Assembly: GCA_031274365.1 (NCBI GenBank)
Contig: JAISQF010000008.1
Coordinates: 1-64,000 of the forward strand
DNA: 64,000 nucleotides
Source: Elusimicrobiota bacterium
GTDB lineage: Bacteria; Elusimicrobiota; Endomicrobiia; Endomicrobiales; Endomicrobiaceae
Direction of reading: 5' to 3'
Positions 8,381 through 17,933 of this stretch are shown one piece after another. A program made the translations under genes and the position numbers. Below the pieces are notes generated by a model. The model made no database searches. It worked only from the letters and a program-made list of their open reading frames with translations, and was not told where the DNA came from. Position 1 is the first letter of the stretch. The number at the start of each line of letters is the position of its first letter.

Positions 8381-8945
8381 AAAAATTCCACACGTCCGCG
8401 CATTTAGGGCAAATCCAAAACTCCTCGCGCAAAACATATCCGATTTTATTTTTCATAACTTCGACAAAAGCCCTCTCTATATTTTTTTTAGCAAGTTTTC
8501 TTATACTTAAAGCGTTTGAACACTCTCTTTCAAAAGAAGCGGAGTCTGCCACATAAATAATTTTTTCAAGCAATGACATATTTTTATTTCCTAAAGTATG
8601 ATTGGCAACGGCGTTTAATATGTCTTTATCTTTTATATTAAATTCTTCTTTTGAAACAATTGCCGCGCTGTATGAATGAAGCAGCTGCGGATTATTTTTT
8701 GCAATTAAATCAAATTCTTTAATTTTAGAACGTTTTTTGAAAAAAAGAATTTGCTCTCTATCGGATTTATTTTTTGTGCAATCGTGAAGCAGCCCCGCAA
8801 TTTCGGCTTTCAACGGATCCGCATTATGTTTTTTGGCAAGCTCGACGGCAAGTTTTGAAACATTTAGACAATGTTCCAATCTCTTTTTGGAAAGATTTTT
8901 TTTTAGATATTTAAGAATTGTTGTTTTCCGAGTAATATAATCCAT
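8361..8945 (-). CDS. yqeK: HD-domain hydrolase, YqeK-type (Ap4A hydrolase)
   Basis: HD-superfamily phosphohydrolase: HCLNVSKLAVELA supplies the first metal histidine, AGLLHDCTK the HD pair, and VANHTLG and IIYVADSAS follow in family order. Bacterial YqeK proteins cleave diadenosine tetraphosphate symmetrically to ADP. 194 residues. The next gene upstream is nadD, the usual partner; the two overlap by 35 bp, and the following gene overlaps its 3' end by 20 bp, so expression is tightly linked. The C-terminus CPKCADVWNF carries a CxxC that might bind metal. Confidence 0.88.
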   Translation of the reverse strand: MDYITRKTTILKYLKKNLSKKRLEHCLNVSKLAVELAKKHNADPLKAEIAGLLHDCTKNKSDREQILFFKKRSKIKEFDLIAKNNPQLLHSYSAAIVSKEEFNIKDKDILNAVANHTLGNKNMSLLEKIIYVADSASFERECSNALSIRKLAKKNIERAFVEVMKNKIGYVLREEFWICPKCADVWNFYVKNKK

Positions 8946-9504
8946 TTTTTTTTATATATTCATAAACTCCGTTATCAAGATATTCCTGCGCATCCATTCC
9001 GGAACATATCAATTTTCTAATTTGCGTGGACGAAATATCGTCTATTTCTTTTTCTAAAAACAAACATTTGTCTAAAAATTTTGTCTCGGGCGTTAATAAA
9101 ATCCCCTTGCGATTTGCGACGATAAATCTATATTTGCCGGCGATATAATCTATGTTTTTCCAATAAGATAAATTAACGAGAGAATCAGAGCCTATTATCA
9201 TAAAAATATTATCATTAGGATACAACTCTTTGAAATAATCAAGCGTTTGATAAGAATAAATTTTAGTGCCTTTTTGAATTTCAAAGCAATTTATTTCAAC
9301 ATTAGAAATGCCGGCTAACGCTATTTTTAACATTTCAATTCTATCTTTAGCGCAAGCGTAATGTTGAGTTTTATGAGGAGCTAAAAAAGACGGAGTAAAA
9401 ATTATTTTTGCCAAATCAAAAGATTTAAAAGCCGACTTTACAATTTCAATATGCGCTTTATGCACGGGATCAAAAGATCCTCCAAATATCGCTATGTCAG
9501 ACAT
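8911..9504 (-). CDS. nadD: Nicotinate-nucleotide adenylyltransferase
   Basis: Transfers AMP from ATP to nicotinate mononucleotide in NAD synthesis. Start set at ATG 9504 (MSDIAIFGGSFDPVHKAH), overlapping the batE stop as TAATG; the longer reading to 9582 lies inside batE. Nucleotidyltransferase signature GGSFDPVHKAH has HxAH rather than the common HxGH, and the ISSTQIRKLI motif lies near the C-terminus. 197 residues. It forms a NAD/nucleotide module with yqeK. Confidence 0.93.
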   Translation of the reverse strand: MSDIAIFGGSFDPVHKAHIEIVKSAFKSFDLAKIIFTPSFLAPHKTQHYACAKDRIEMLKIALAGISNVEINCFEIQKGTKIYSYQTLDYFKELYPNDNIFMIIGSDSLVNLSYWKNIDYIAGKYRFIVANRKGILLTPETKFLDKCLFLEKEIDDISSTQIRKLICSGMDAQEYLDNGVYEYIKKNGLYYSENNNS

Positions 9505-10256
9505 TATATTTTCCCAAGCCGCTCGCTTGGCAGCCAACCTTGAAAAGTTTTTCCGTCGATTTTTACTTTTATCCGGCTCCAATTATCGCGATTAGAAATA
9601 AAATGAACGAAAGTTCCCGCGTGCAGCGCCGGCGATTCTTCGTTAGAATCTTGCGAAACAGCCGACGGACTGTTTTCTATTGTCGCGGCGTTTAAAATCA
9701 TCGCGTTGTTTTCAAACTGCCAATACGCTTTATAAATCAAAACAAAAAGAAAAATTATAAAAATCAAAGTGCTAACCGTCATTGCTTTCTTAAAAAAATA
9801 TTTTCTTTTCACGATAAAAACAAATGCCGACAAAAGCAATATGACAAAAATTACGCTTTCAAAAACAGTGATTTCATTTAATGAAACCCATTGCATAAAA
9901 AAACTCTCTTGAGTTTGCTTTAATCCGTCTTGCCGCTCTAAGAGAGTTAATATATATTTTTTATTATGCCTTATGTCTTTATCCCTCGGATCTAAACGAT
10001 AAGCCCTTTCAAAATTCAAAAGAGCTCTGGGTGAATCTCCGTTCCTGAAATAGGCGTTTGCCAAATTATAATAGATATGGGGATTGTGAATTTTTTCAAC
10101 ATTGACAATCGTCTCGTAAATTTCAATTGTTTTCAAATAGTCGCCGTTATTAAAACTGTTTTGAGCATTTCTTATTTGAGCGGCGTTCATCTCGGCGGCA
10201 AAACAAATATTACCAAATGCAATCAGAGCGGCAAGCGGCAATAAAATTTTACTCAT
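9504..10256 (-). CDS. batE: BatE-like TPR and SH3 protein
   Basis: 250 residues: signal or anchor helix (about 3-20), TPR repeats (about 25-115; YYNLANAYFRNGDSPRALLNFERAYRLDP is typical), two membrane helices (about 131-150 and 158-180) and a C-terminal bacterial SH3 domain (FVHFISNRDNWSRIKV, GWLPSERLG). This is the layout of BatE from aerotolerance clusters. Start and stop codons overlap with its neighbours (TAATG on both sides), so it is translated together with batD and nadD. Confidence 0.85.
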   Translation of the reverse strand: MSKILLPLAALIAFGNICFAAEMNAAQIRNAQNSFNNGDYLKTIEIYETIVNVEKIHNPHIYYNLANAYFRNGDSPRALLNFERAYRLDPRDKDIRHNKKYILTLLERQDGLKQTQESFFMQWVSLNEITVFESVIFVILLLSAFVFIVKRKYFFKKAMTVSTLIFIIFLFVLIYKAYWQFENNAMILNAATIENSPSAVSQDSNEESPALHAGTFVHFISNRDNWSRIKVKIDGKTFQGWLPSERLGKI

Positions 10257-11998
10257 TAATTCAATTTTCCTATTATCTCTTTAATATTAGTCAGCATTTC
10301 TTGCAATGTTTTCTCGTCGGCTCGGACGGCGGCAAATTTATAAAAATTAATACGTTCAAAAACTTCATAAAGTTTTTTTGTCGTTTCCTCGGGAACATTT
10401 TGTTTTTTCAAATTTTCAATCAATTGTTTTTCCTGCAAACCCTCGGAAGCAACGCCCGTTTTTGAATCAATGGCTTCAATCAACGCTTTATAAGCCATGT
10501 CAAACAATCCGCCCAGATTTCCATTCTTAAATTCTTCCTCAGCTTTCATAATTTGCTTTTGAGCCTTATCAATCGACGCTTTTGATTTTCCAAAAATATT
10601 AAACATAACTCCTCCTATTAACAATAAAACAAATAAAATAAATATTAAATAAAAATTTTTGTCCTTTATGTAATCCCTTCGCCAGTTATTAAAATTTTTG
10701 ATGTCTTTATTATAACCTATATCCGTTTTATTTCCAAACTCCGAACCGTTTTGGCTTTGATTTGGAAATATTGCTTCTCCCGACACGTTTAACTTAATAG
10801 GTTGAGTGTTTGCGGTTTCATATCTTTTTGTATTGGGATTAAAATAAGACAATTTTATCGACGGAATAATCTTTTCGCCGGGCATAAGCGCCGTAATAAT
10901 AGTTGTGAATGTTTTTTTATTGTCATCCTCATCGGACATAACCATATCATATTTTTTTATATCGCTGCTAACCGGAATGTCAAATCTGGTTACGCTTTTC
11001 ATATTGCCTTCTCCGCTCAAAGTTATCGTCAGAGTTATCGGCTCATTTGTTGAAATATCTGTCCTATCGACTTTTGCGCTGATTTTGAATTTTCCAACCG
11101 CCCCGTAAAAATCATTCGGTCTGCCCGCTTTTGGCAAAGGCAAAACGGTTATTTTTATCGGATTTGTCTCAAGAACTCTTATTTGAGTTTGCCCTTGAGA
11201 TTGAGCCATAGCGAAAAACGCCTGCATTAAATCGTCAATATTATTGGACGCAGACGATTTCAGTCCGGCCACTTTTATTTGCGCGGCCGATATTGTTTTT
11301 GTCCCTATGGAAATAGGATAAAGAGTTGTGTTTATTTCGCTTACATGATAGGAGATTCCGTTTATATTCTCATATCTGTTTGTAGGTTCGGATCCGTCGT
11401 TCCAAAATCCGCTAAAATCGGGAGGAATGTATTGCGGGCTAGGATTTGACGGCAAAGGGATGTTTGTATAAAAACTAAATTTATAGACGAGCTTTTCATT
11501 TTCATAAACGGTTTTTTTATTTGTCGAAGCTCTGACAAAAATATTTGCTTTTTGAGCTTGCGGATTAATTTGATTGCGGACTTGCTGCGGCTGAGAAGCA
11601 TTATTTCCGCCGTAAATATTTTGAGCGGACAAAACGTCAATGTCAATGCTTTGAGTTGTATAAGTTCTATTATTATATCTAATCACAGCGGGCGCTATCG
11701 TAAACCGTCCCGCAGATTTCGGCCCTAAAGTATATTTATATGAAACGCTTCCGCTGACTTTACCGTTTATAACGTTTAAACTTTGAGATTTTCCTCTGGA
11801 AAAAATATTAAAAGCCGCCAGATCGCTTATCTGCGGTTCTGGAAAATCTCCGGCGTCTCCGCTAATTGTAACGGTATAAACAAACGATTCGTTTATTGCG
11901 ACAGAACCTCTATCCACAGACGCTTTAAACGATATATCGTCGGCAAATGCCGTCAAAACGCTAAGAACAATTAATAGTAAAGTTAATATTTTTTTCAT
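10256..11998 (-). CDS. batD: BatD-family protein
   Basis: 580 residues with a signal peptide (about 1-19), a long run of beta-sandwich-like periplasmic sequence (FKASVDRGSVAINESFVYTV, KFKISAKVDRTDISTNEPIT), one membrane helix near 447-468 and a cytoplasmic tail. This matches the BatD 'oxygen tolerance' family, thought to act with BatA and BatB at the inner membrane. Its molecular role is unknown. It sits between batC and batE as usual. Confidence 0.88.
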   Translation of the reverse strand: MKKILTLLLIVLSVLTAFADDISFKASVDRGSVAINESFVYTVTISGDAGDFPEPQISDLAAFNIFSRGKSQSLNVINGKVSGSVSYKYTLGPKSAGRFTIAPAVIRYNNRTYTTQSIDIDVLSAQNIYGGNNASQPQQVRNQINPQAQKANIFVRASTNKKTVYENEKLVYKFSFYTNIPLPSNPSPQYIPPDFSGFWNDGSEPTNRYENINGISYHVSEINTTLYPISIGTKTISAAQIKVAGLKSSASNNIDDLMQAFFAMAQSQGQTQIRVLETNPIKITVLPLPKAGRPNDFYGAVGKFKISAKVDRTDISTNEPITLTITLSGEGNMKSVTRFDIPVSSDIKKYDMVMSDEDDNKKTFTTIITALMPGEKIIPSIKLSYFNPNTKRYETANTQPIKLNVSGEAIFPNQSQNGSEFGNKTDIGYNKDIKNFNNWRRDYIKDKNFYLIFILFVLLLIGGVMFNIFGKSKASIDKAQKQIMKAEEEFKNGNLGGLFDMAYKALIEAIDSKTGVASEGLQEKQLIENLKKQNVPEETTKKLYEVFERINFYKFAAVRADEKTLQEMLTNIKEIIGKLN

Positions 11999-12025
11999 TT
12001 TTTCTTTTTATTTTTTTATGAATTT

Positions 12026-13141
12026 TTACCAATCTCTAACGGGACGGCTGATATTTGGAGTTTTAATCCTTCTCCTTTTTTTATCCGAATTTTTATCGGC
12101 CTGATTATAATAGCTTAACAAAACTTCAGCAGACGAATCGTCTTTTTTATCGTCGGGGCTTTCGACGGCTTTTTTATCATCGGGTTTTTCATTATTTTGA
12201 TTTTGCAGAGACTGTGCGGCATTATTCTGTTGATTTTTATTTTCATTATTTTTATTTTGATCTTTGTTTTCATCTTTATTTGCCCCGTCTTGCTCTTTTG
12301 CTTTATCCCGTCGTTCTTGTCTATTCTTGCGCGCCTGTTGATTTTCACGCTCTCGTTTTTCTTTTAATTTTTCCTCCTGCTTTTTCTTTTCCTGCTCAAT
12401 TTTATCGCTTATATCTTGTCTTTGTTTTTCAAGCTCTTGCTTTTCTTTTTCATTTTGCTCACGCGGCTGATCTTGTCCGCTTTGCTCATTTTGATTTTTT
12501 TGAGAATTATTTTTATTTTCATTTTCTTTTTGGCCGCTTTCTTTTCTTTTTTCATCATTTGCTTCTTGCTTTTTATTATTTTCATCCATCTGACGTTTCA
12601 AATCTTCCATAGCGCGCCTATCTTGCCGCTGATCTTGCTCTTTATTTTTCTGCTCTTGATTTTGTTGTTGATTTTGCCGATTCTGTTGTTTTTCTTTTTC
12701 GTCTTTAGCCTGCAGCGTTTTTTCTAAATTATATTTTGCGTCCATATCATTATGATTTATTTTCAAAGCCTGTCTATAAAAATCAAGAGCCGAATCAAAA
12801 TCATTATCCGCATAAGCAATATTGCCAAGCCCATACAAAGCGTCAAATCTATCCTTATCCGATATAAGAGAAGAGTCCGCGCTCCGCTGATACTTTTGAG
12901 CGGCGCTCTCCTTATCTCCGCTTTTATACTCGGCCGCGGCGGCATTATTTTGTATTTCATAATTTTGCTCGGCATTAGCGAAAGCCTCGTCAAACATTTT
13001 AGCGGCCGATTTATAATCTTTATTATTATAAAGAGACACGCCCGCATTGTTTTCTCTCACGCTCTTTCCCGAGATGAGAAAAACACAAATTAAAAGTATG
13101 ACAAATAGAAGTAATAAAATTATTTTTATCGCTGTTTTCAT
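12026..13141 (-). CDS. batC: BatC-like TPR protein with Gln/Asn/Lys/Glu-rich region
   Basis: One N-terminal membrane helix, three or so TPRs (about 30-135; LYNNKDYKSAAKMFDEAF, FDALYGLGNIAYADNDFDSAL), then some 200 residues of low-complexity charged and amide sequence, ending with ISRPVRDW. BatC proteins have this anchor-TPR-acidic/amide layout. The low-complexity stretch is probably disordered. Overlaps batB by 4 bp. Several open frames on both strands here are shadows of the repetitive composition. Confidence 0.85.
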   Translation of the reverse strand: MKTAIKIILLLLFVILLICVFLISGKSVRENNAGVSLYNNKDYKSAAKMFDEAFANAEQNYEIQNNAAAAEYKSGDKESAAQKYQRSADSSLISDKDRFDALYGLGNIAYADNDFDSALDFYRQALKINHNDMDAKYNLEKTLQAKDEKEKQQNRQNQQQNQEQKNKEQDQRQDRRAMEDLKRQMDENNKKQEANDEKRKESGQKENENKNNSQKNQNEQSGQDQPREQNEKEKQELEKQRQDISDKIEQEKKKQEEKLKEKRERENQQARKNRQERRDKAKEQDGANKDENKDQNKNNENKNQQNNAAQSLQNQNNEKPDDKKAVESPDDKKDDSSAEVLLSYYNQADKNSDKKRRRIKTPNISRPVRDW

Positions 13142-14118
13142 TTTATTTTATTTGAAGGCAAAACAAGTAAAGCCGCAAAAAATGATAATAAACTTAAAAG
13201 TAAAAATATTTGAAATCTGTCGGCTTTTGAATTTCTCGTTATTTTCCCATTTTCATTTTTTTCAATATTGCCGCTAGCGCTGATCAAATCGCTTGAAATA
13301 TCTTTCAGACCGGCTTCAAAATATTCCCCGCCGGTTTCATTAGCGGCGGTTTTTAAGGCAGCCGGACTTAATTTTGTAAAAACAGTTTTGCCTTGATTAT
13401 CTTTTATATAAGATCCGTTTTCAGGTATCGGAGCTCCCGTTTGAGAGCCTATGCCGACGGAAATTATTTTAAGCCCGCTTTCTTTTGCCGCTTTTATCGC
13501 TTCGCCTATTTTAGAATCATGGTCTTCACCGTCGCTTACTAAAATAAGAACTTTATTACTCCCCGGGGCTAATTTTGCCGCCGAGGCGGCAAGCATAACG
13601 GCGCCGCTTATCTGCGTTCCGCCCACGGGAAGCTGCTCTACGGAAATGTCCTGCAAAAACATTTTTAAAGCTTCCAAATCATAAGTCAACGGGCACTGCC
13701 ACATAGCCATTCCTGAAAAAATTATAATGCCCATTTTATTTCCCGCATTTGCGTCTATAAGATTTGACAACATCAATTTTGCGCGCTCAATTCTATTTGG
13801 AGAAACGTCGCGGGCAAGCATGCTTTTTGACACGTCAAGCGCCACAATTATCTCGGAAGATTCTTGAACTATCTCCTCTTTTGTGTCCCCAAATTGCGGT
13901 CGCGCCAAAGCTAAAATTAAAAAAAAGAAACCTATCGTTATTAAAATATATTTTTTTATCCAAGATTTTTCATCTGTTTGGGTTAAAACGTTTAAATTTT
14001 TTTCGCTTGCAAATTTTGCAAGATCTTTTTTTCTATTCTTGTAAAATACGCTAAAAACAAAAATTAAAAAAGGTAAAATTAAAAGCAGGAAAAGATAATT
14101 TTTATCGACAAAAATCAT
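13138..14118 (-). CDS. batB: BatB von Willebrand A-domain membrane protein
   Basis: 326 residues: two N-terminal membrane helices (about 7-27, 57-75), a vWA domain with the metal-site motif DVSKS (95-99), a TQISGA-type threonine motif and VSDGEDHDSKIG, and a C-terminal membrane helix (about 303-322). ALARPQFG before the domain is a Bat-family hallmark. Probably binds partner proteins through the metal site on the periplasmic face. Overlaps batA by 4 bp. Confidence 0.92.
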   Translation of the reverse strand: MIFVDKNYLFLLLILPFLIFVFSVFYKNRKKDLAKFASEKNLNVLTQTDEKSWIKKYILITIGFFFLILALARPQFGDTKEEIVQESSEIIVALDVSKSMLARDVSPNRIERAKLMLSNLIDANAGNKMGIIIFSGMAMWQCPLTYDLEALKMFLQDISVEQLPVGGTQISGAVMLAASAAKLAPGSNKVLILVSDGEDHDSKIGEAIKAAKESGLKIISVGIGSQTGAPIPENGSYIKDNQGKTVFTKLSPAALKTAANETGGEYFEAGLKDISSDLISASGNIEKNENGKITRNSKADRFQIFLLLSLLSFFAALLVLPSNKIK

Positions 14119-15113
14119 GGCAATTTCCTTAAAATAGTATTTTCAAGAATAACAATAAGGAGCAGAATAATAAAGCCCGCAAAAGCAAACGATTTGTAAA
14201 TTTCAGTGTAATTTGTAAATTGCGTTACCTTAATTTCATCTTTTTCAAGCAGATCTATTTGTTTGATAATATTTTCAAAAGACCGCATATCCAAAGCTCT
14301 AAAATATTGGCCGCCCGTATTTGCGGCAATTTGTTTAAGAGCCTCTTCGTTTATTTTATTTTCCGTATCTCTCACTTGTCTTCTGCCAAAAAACGGATCG
14401 TCAACAATATATATTCCGCCCTCAAGGCTGCCCACTCCCACGGCGTAAATTTTTATAGAGTATTGCGCGGCTATTTGAGAAGCCGTCATCGGATCTATCT
14501 CGCCCATATTATTATTCCCGTCGGTAATAAGAACAATCACTTTGCTTTTTGCAGAGCTGTTTTTTAATCTGTTTACGGAAGTAATTATCGCCGAACCTAT
14601 CGCCGTCCCGTCAAGCCCCGTGTCGCCGATATTTATTTCTTTAACAAATTCGGCCAACGAAGCTTTGTCCGTCGTTAAAGGAGACTGGGTAAAAGCAAGT
14701 CCCGCAAAATTTACAAGCCCTATTCTGTCGTATTTTCTCGCTTTTATAAATTCCTCGCTGACTTTTTTTGCAGCTTCAAGTCTATTGGGACTAAAGTCTA
14801 TGGACTGCATGCTTGAGGAAGTGTCCAAAGCTATCATAATGTCAATACCCCGCTCGTTTAAACTTTCAAAAGTTCTTCCTTTTTGAGGCCTTGCCAAAGC
14901 GATAAGAAGTAAAATAAAAGCGAGATATTTTGCCCATTTAATGATTTGCAATCCTATCGTTTTCCAAGATTTTTTATTTTTATTTATTATCCAAAGACGC
15001 GAAAATTTTAACGCGGGATTATAAGCCGCTTTTTTATAATAATTCAAATATAAAAAAATTCCCGCCAAAACAAGAATTCCAATTATCAAAAATAAAGGAT
15101 TGGCTAATCTCAT
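14115..15113 (-). CDS. batA: BatA von Willebrand A-domain membrane protein
   Basis: 332 residues: N-terminal helices (about 5-25, 60-75), ALARPQKG, vWA domain with DTSSS metal site (97-101), LDGTAIG and LITDGNNNMGEIDP motifs, and a C-terminal membrane helix. Closely paralogous to batB next door. Overlaps both neighbours by 4 bp, so the five downstream Bat genes form a coupled set. Confidence 0.92.
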   Translation of the reverse strand: MRLANPLFLIIGILVLAGIFLYLNYYKKAAYNPALKFSRLWIINKNKKSWKTIGLQIIKWAKYLAFILLLIALARPQKGRTFESLNERGIDIMIALDTSSSMQSIDFSPNRLEAAKKVSEEFIKARKYDRIGLVNFAGLAFTQSPLTTDKASLAEFVKEINIGDTGLDGTAIGSAIITSVNRLKNSSAKSKVIVLITDGNNNMGEIDPMTASQIAAQYSIKIYAVGVGSLEGGIYIVDDPFFGRRQVRDTENKINEEALKQIAANTGGQYFRALDMRSFENIIKQIDLLEKDEIKVTQFTNYTEIYKSFAFAGFIILLLIVILENTILRKLP

Positions 15114-15997
15114 AATTTCTCCAACAGCATTTTTGTAAAGATATAATTTTTCTCATTTTCATTATTATCGGGGCTAAAAGCCGCATATCTTGCAAGATTA
15201 AAAACATTCAAATATTGTTTAACTTCATTTATATTTATGCTTTGAGGTAGAATTTTTTCTATCGCCTTAAAAAATTCCGTCGTAGTCATTTCCATAGCGT
15301 TAAAATTATATTTATAGGATATGTATTCTCTTAAAATCTCAGACATTCTGTAATAAAAAATGCGCAAATCTATTTCTTTCATATCAGATTTATAAAGTTC
15401 GTCCAAAGCGTTTAACGCCGCCGTTTTAGGATCTAAAGGAATTTCTTTTTGAGATTTATTTGAAATATCTTTATAGATAAGAAATACAAGAGCTCCGATT
15501 ATCAAAAGCAGCAAAATCATCAAAATAAAATAGAAAGGCTCCAATGAAAGTTTTGACGGAGGTTTAATATCTTTTATTCCTTTTTGAGAATCTTTTATGA
15601 CGCTTTCTATATTAAAAATTGCGCGGGGCGTGAAAAACAAATTATTTGTTCCGTCGGGGTTTATGTAAAAAACGGGTTCGGGCTCTAAAACAAGCTCGCC
15701 CGTTTTATAAGCCGCAAGTTTAAAAATCATTTCATAGATATTTGGATTGTGCGAAATATGATTGATATTTATGTTTTCTATATCAAAATTATTGAAAGAT
15801 ATGTTTTGCTTTGCGCTTATATAAGAATCTTTTGGAAGTTCAACTTTTAATTTCATCTCAAAAAAATCGCCGACAAAAACTTTTTCTTTATTAAAAAACA
15901 CCTCTACATTTTCCCCGCTAAAAACCGGCGGGATAAAAATTGAGGCTGCAAAAACAATCAGTATAAGACGAGCGATAAATATTTTTAATGTTTTCAT
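15110..15997 (-). CDS. Membrane protein of the Bat cluster
   Basis: 295 residues: signal peptide (about 1-27), a BatD-like periplasmic beta region (VFFNKEKVFVGDFFEMKLKV), one membrane helix (about 151-171) and a cytoplasmic helical domain (ALDELYKSDMKEIDLRIFYYRMSEILREYISYKYN). The cytoplasmic part resembles the DUF4381-type proteins often found between DUF58 and BatA genes. No function is established; context implies assembly with the vWA proteins. Confidence 0.75.
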   Translation of the reverse strand: MKTLKIFIARLILIVFAASIFIPPVFSGENVEVFFNKEKVFVGDFFEMKLKVELPKDSYISAKQNISFNNFDIENININHISHNPNIYEMIFKLAAYKTGELVLEPEPVFYINPDGTNNLFFTPRAIFNIESVIKDSQKGIKDIKPPSKLSLEPFYFILMILLLLIIGALVFLIYKDISNKSQKEIPLDPKTAALNALDELYKSDMKEIDLRIFYYRMSEILREYISYKYNFNAMEMTTTEFFKAIEKILPQSININEVKQYLNVFNLARYAAFSPDNNENEKNYIFTKMLLEKL

Positions 15998-16010
15998 TTT
16001 TATCCTAAAT

Positions 16011-16892
16011 TTATTCCAGAGCTAATTTTCTCTCTCTGTTTTTGAAAAACCTTATCAACGGTCCGATATAAGATTCTTCCGTATTTAGATTTATTATATC
16101 CACATTTGCTCTTCTTAAAATTGTTTCAGTTTCGTCGTCAAAATCGCAACTTTTTTCCTTAAAACTTTTAGCTTCAAGCCGAGCGTCTATAAGAACTTTT
16201 CTCTGCGTTTCAGGATCGATCATTTCAATAAGTCCCACATCTGGTATTTCCCTTTCCCGTCTATCGCTTATCCTAACGCATATTAAATCGTGTCTTTTAG
16301 CCGTGACGGCAAGATCTTTTTTATAATCTTTATCTTGAAAATCAGAAATAAGAAAAACTACGGCGCGTCTGCGCCATATTTCATTTATCGCTTTTAATGC
16401 TGTTGAAATGGAAGTTTTTGTTCCTAAAGGACGGTAATCAAGAATTTCGTTGATAATCCGCAATATATTATTTTTACCTTTTTTAGGCGGAATTATCTTT
16501 TCAATTTTATCGCTAAAGGAAAGCATGCCCGCTCTATCGTTATTTTTCAATGCCGAAAAAGCCAGTACAGCCGCGACTTCCGCGGCAACTTCAGATTTAA
16601 GTTTGCTCATTCCGCCAAAATGCTGCGACGCCGACAAATCTATAAGAAAAATTATCGTAAGCTCGCGCTCCTCTGAAAATAATTTTATAAAAGGTTTGCC
16701 GTAACGCGCGCTGACATTTCTATCTATGCTCCTAAAATCATCGCCGATTTGATATTCGCGGACTTCTGAAAATTCTATACCGCGCCCCTTAAAAACGCTT
16801 TGATATTGCCCCGCAAACATTTCATTAACTAATTTATTAGACCTTATTTCCAATTGTCTTATCTGGCGCTTTATTAAATCTTTTCTATCCAT
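16011..16892 (-). CDS. DUF58-family protein
   Basis: 293 residues with the DUF58 signature GRGIEFSEVREYQIGDDFR followed by SIDRNVSARYGKPF, then a vWA-like fold whose first motif is DLSAS and later ISDFQDKD. DUF58 proteins nearly always follow MoxR ATPases and appear to be clients or partners of them. It lies directly downstream of moxR here. The function is known only by association. Confidence 0.9.
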   Translation of the reverse strand: MDRKDLIKRQIRQLEIRSNKLVNEMFAGQYQSVFKGRGIEFSEVREYQIGDDFRSIDRNVSARYGKPFIKLFSEERELTIIFLIDLSASQHFGGMSKLKSEVAAEVAAVLAFSALKNNDRAGMLSFSDKIEKIIPPKKGKNNILRIINEILDYRPLGTKTSISTALKAINEIWRRRAVVFLISDFQDKDYKKDLAVTAKRHDLICVRISDRREREIPDVGLIEMIDPETQRKVLIDARLEAKSFKEKSCDFDDETETILRRANVDIINLNTEESYIGPLIRFFKNRERKLALE

Positions 16893-16931
16893 AATTTAAT
16901 CCCCCTAAACTGTCAAAAAATCTCATTTTAA

Positions 16932-17915
16932 TCAGGGGACTTCCACTCCGCTGAAAATTTTATCTATTATATCGTCCGACGTCAGAGAATCAGCCTCCGC
17001 TTCGTATGTGATTAAAATTCTATGTCTTAACACGTCATGACCTATTATCTTTATATCCTCGGGAATAACGTATCCTCTGCCTTGCAAAAAAGCATAAGCC
17101 TTGGCGGCAAGCGTTAAATTTATCGTGGCTCTCGGCGAGCCTCCATAAGCTATGAGATTTTTCAAATCCTCAAGCCCGTAATCTTTTGGATTTCTTGAAG
17201 CAAAAACCAAATCCACTATATAATTTTTTACTTTATCATCGACATAAACTCGACTGACAAGATTTTTTGCTTTTTCTATTTCTTTAAGATCCACAACCGG
17301 ATTTATTTCAGCATTTTTTTTAGTCATTCTTTCAAGAATTATTTTTTCATCTTCTTTGCTCGGATATTCGACTTTTAATTTAAGCATAAATCTGTCAACC
17401 TGCGCTTCCGGCAGAGGATATGTGCCCTCCTGCTCTATGGGATTTTGCGTGGCCATTACCAAAAAAGGTTTTGGCAAATCATAAGTCGTATCCCCTATCG
17501 TAACTTGCTTTTCCTGCATAGCTTCAAGCAATGCGCTTTGAACTTTTGCGGGTGCGCGGTTTATTTCGTCGGCAAGAATTATATTTGCAAAAACAGGACC
17601 TTTTTTGACGACAAACCCGTCGTTTTTAGGGCTATAAATAAGAGTCCCGATAATATCGGCGGGCAATAAGTCGGGAGTGAACTGAATCCTTTTATACTGG
17701 GCTTCTATCGCTTTAGACAAAGTTTTTACGGCTAAAGTTTTTGCAAGACCAGGCAAACCCTCGAGTAAAATATGTCCGTCCGCAAGAAGTCCTATAAGCA
17801 TTCTTTCCAAAACATATTTCTGCCCGACAATTACTTTTGAAACTTCTTCAAATAATTTTTGAATAAAAATACTTTCTTCTTTAATTTCAGCATTTAATTT
17901 TTTTACTTCAACCAT
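16932..17915 (-). CDS. moxR: MoxR-family AAA+ ATPase
   Basis: 327 residues from ATG 17915 (MVEVKKL), which has GGAGG six bases upstream; an alternative TTG at 17933 lacks a better site. Walker A GLPGLAKT, Walker B ILADEINRAP, sensor ATQNPIEQEGTYPLPEAQ and the C-terminal lid are present. MoxR ATPases act as chaperones for vWA-domain proteins, which fits the downstream DUF58 and Bat genes. It begins 18 bp after proA, so read-through from proA is likely. Confidence 0.93.
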   Translation of the reverse strand: MVEVKKLNAEIKEESIFIQKLFEEVSKVIVGQKYVLERMLIGLLADGHILLEGLPGLAKTLAVKTLSKAIEAQYKRIQFTPDLLPADIIGTLIYSPKNDGFVVKKGPVFANIILADEINRAPAKVQSALLEAMQEKQVTIGDTTYDLPKPFLVMATQNPIEQEGTYPLPEAQVDRFMLKLKVEYPSKEDEKIILERMTKKNAEINPVVDLKEIEKAKNLVSRVYVDDKVKNYIVDLVFASRNPKDYGLEDLKNLIAYGGSPRATINLTLAAKAYAFLQGRGYVIPEDIKIIGHDVLRHRILITYEAEADSLTSDDIIDKIFSGVEVP

Positions 17916-17933
17916 TTCTTTCCTCCGCCGCAA

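Noticed and set aside
12115..13047. Overlapping hydrophobic or basic ORFs on both strands across batC
   Set aside because: They arise from the low-complexity Gln/Asn/Lys/Glu coding of batC; the batC frame is supported by signal helix, TPRs and overlaps with batB.
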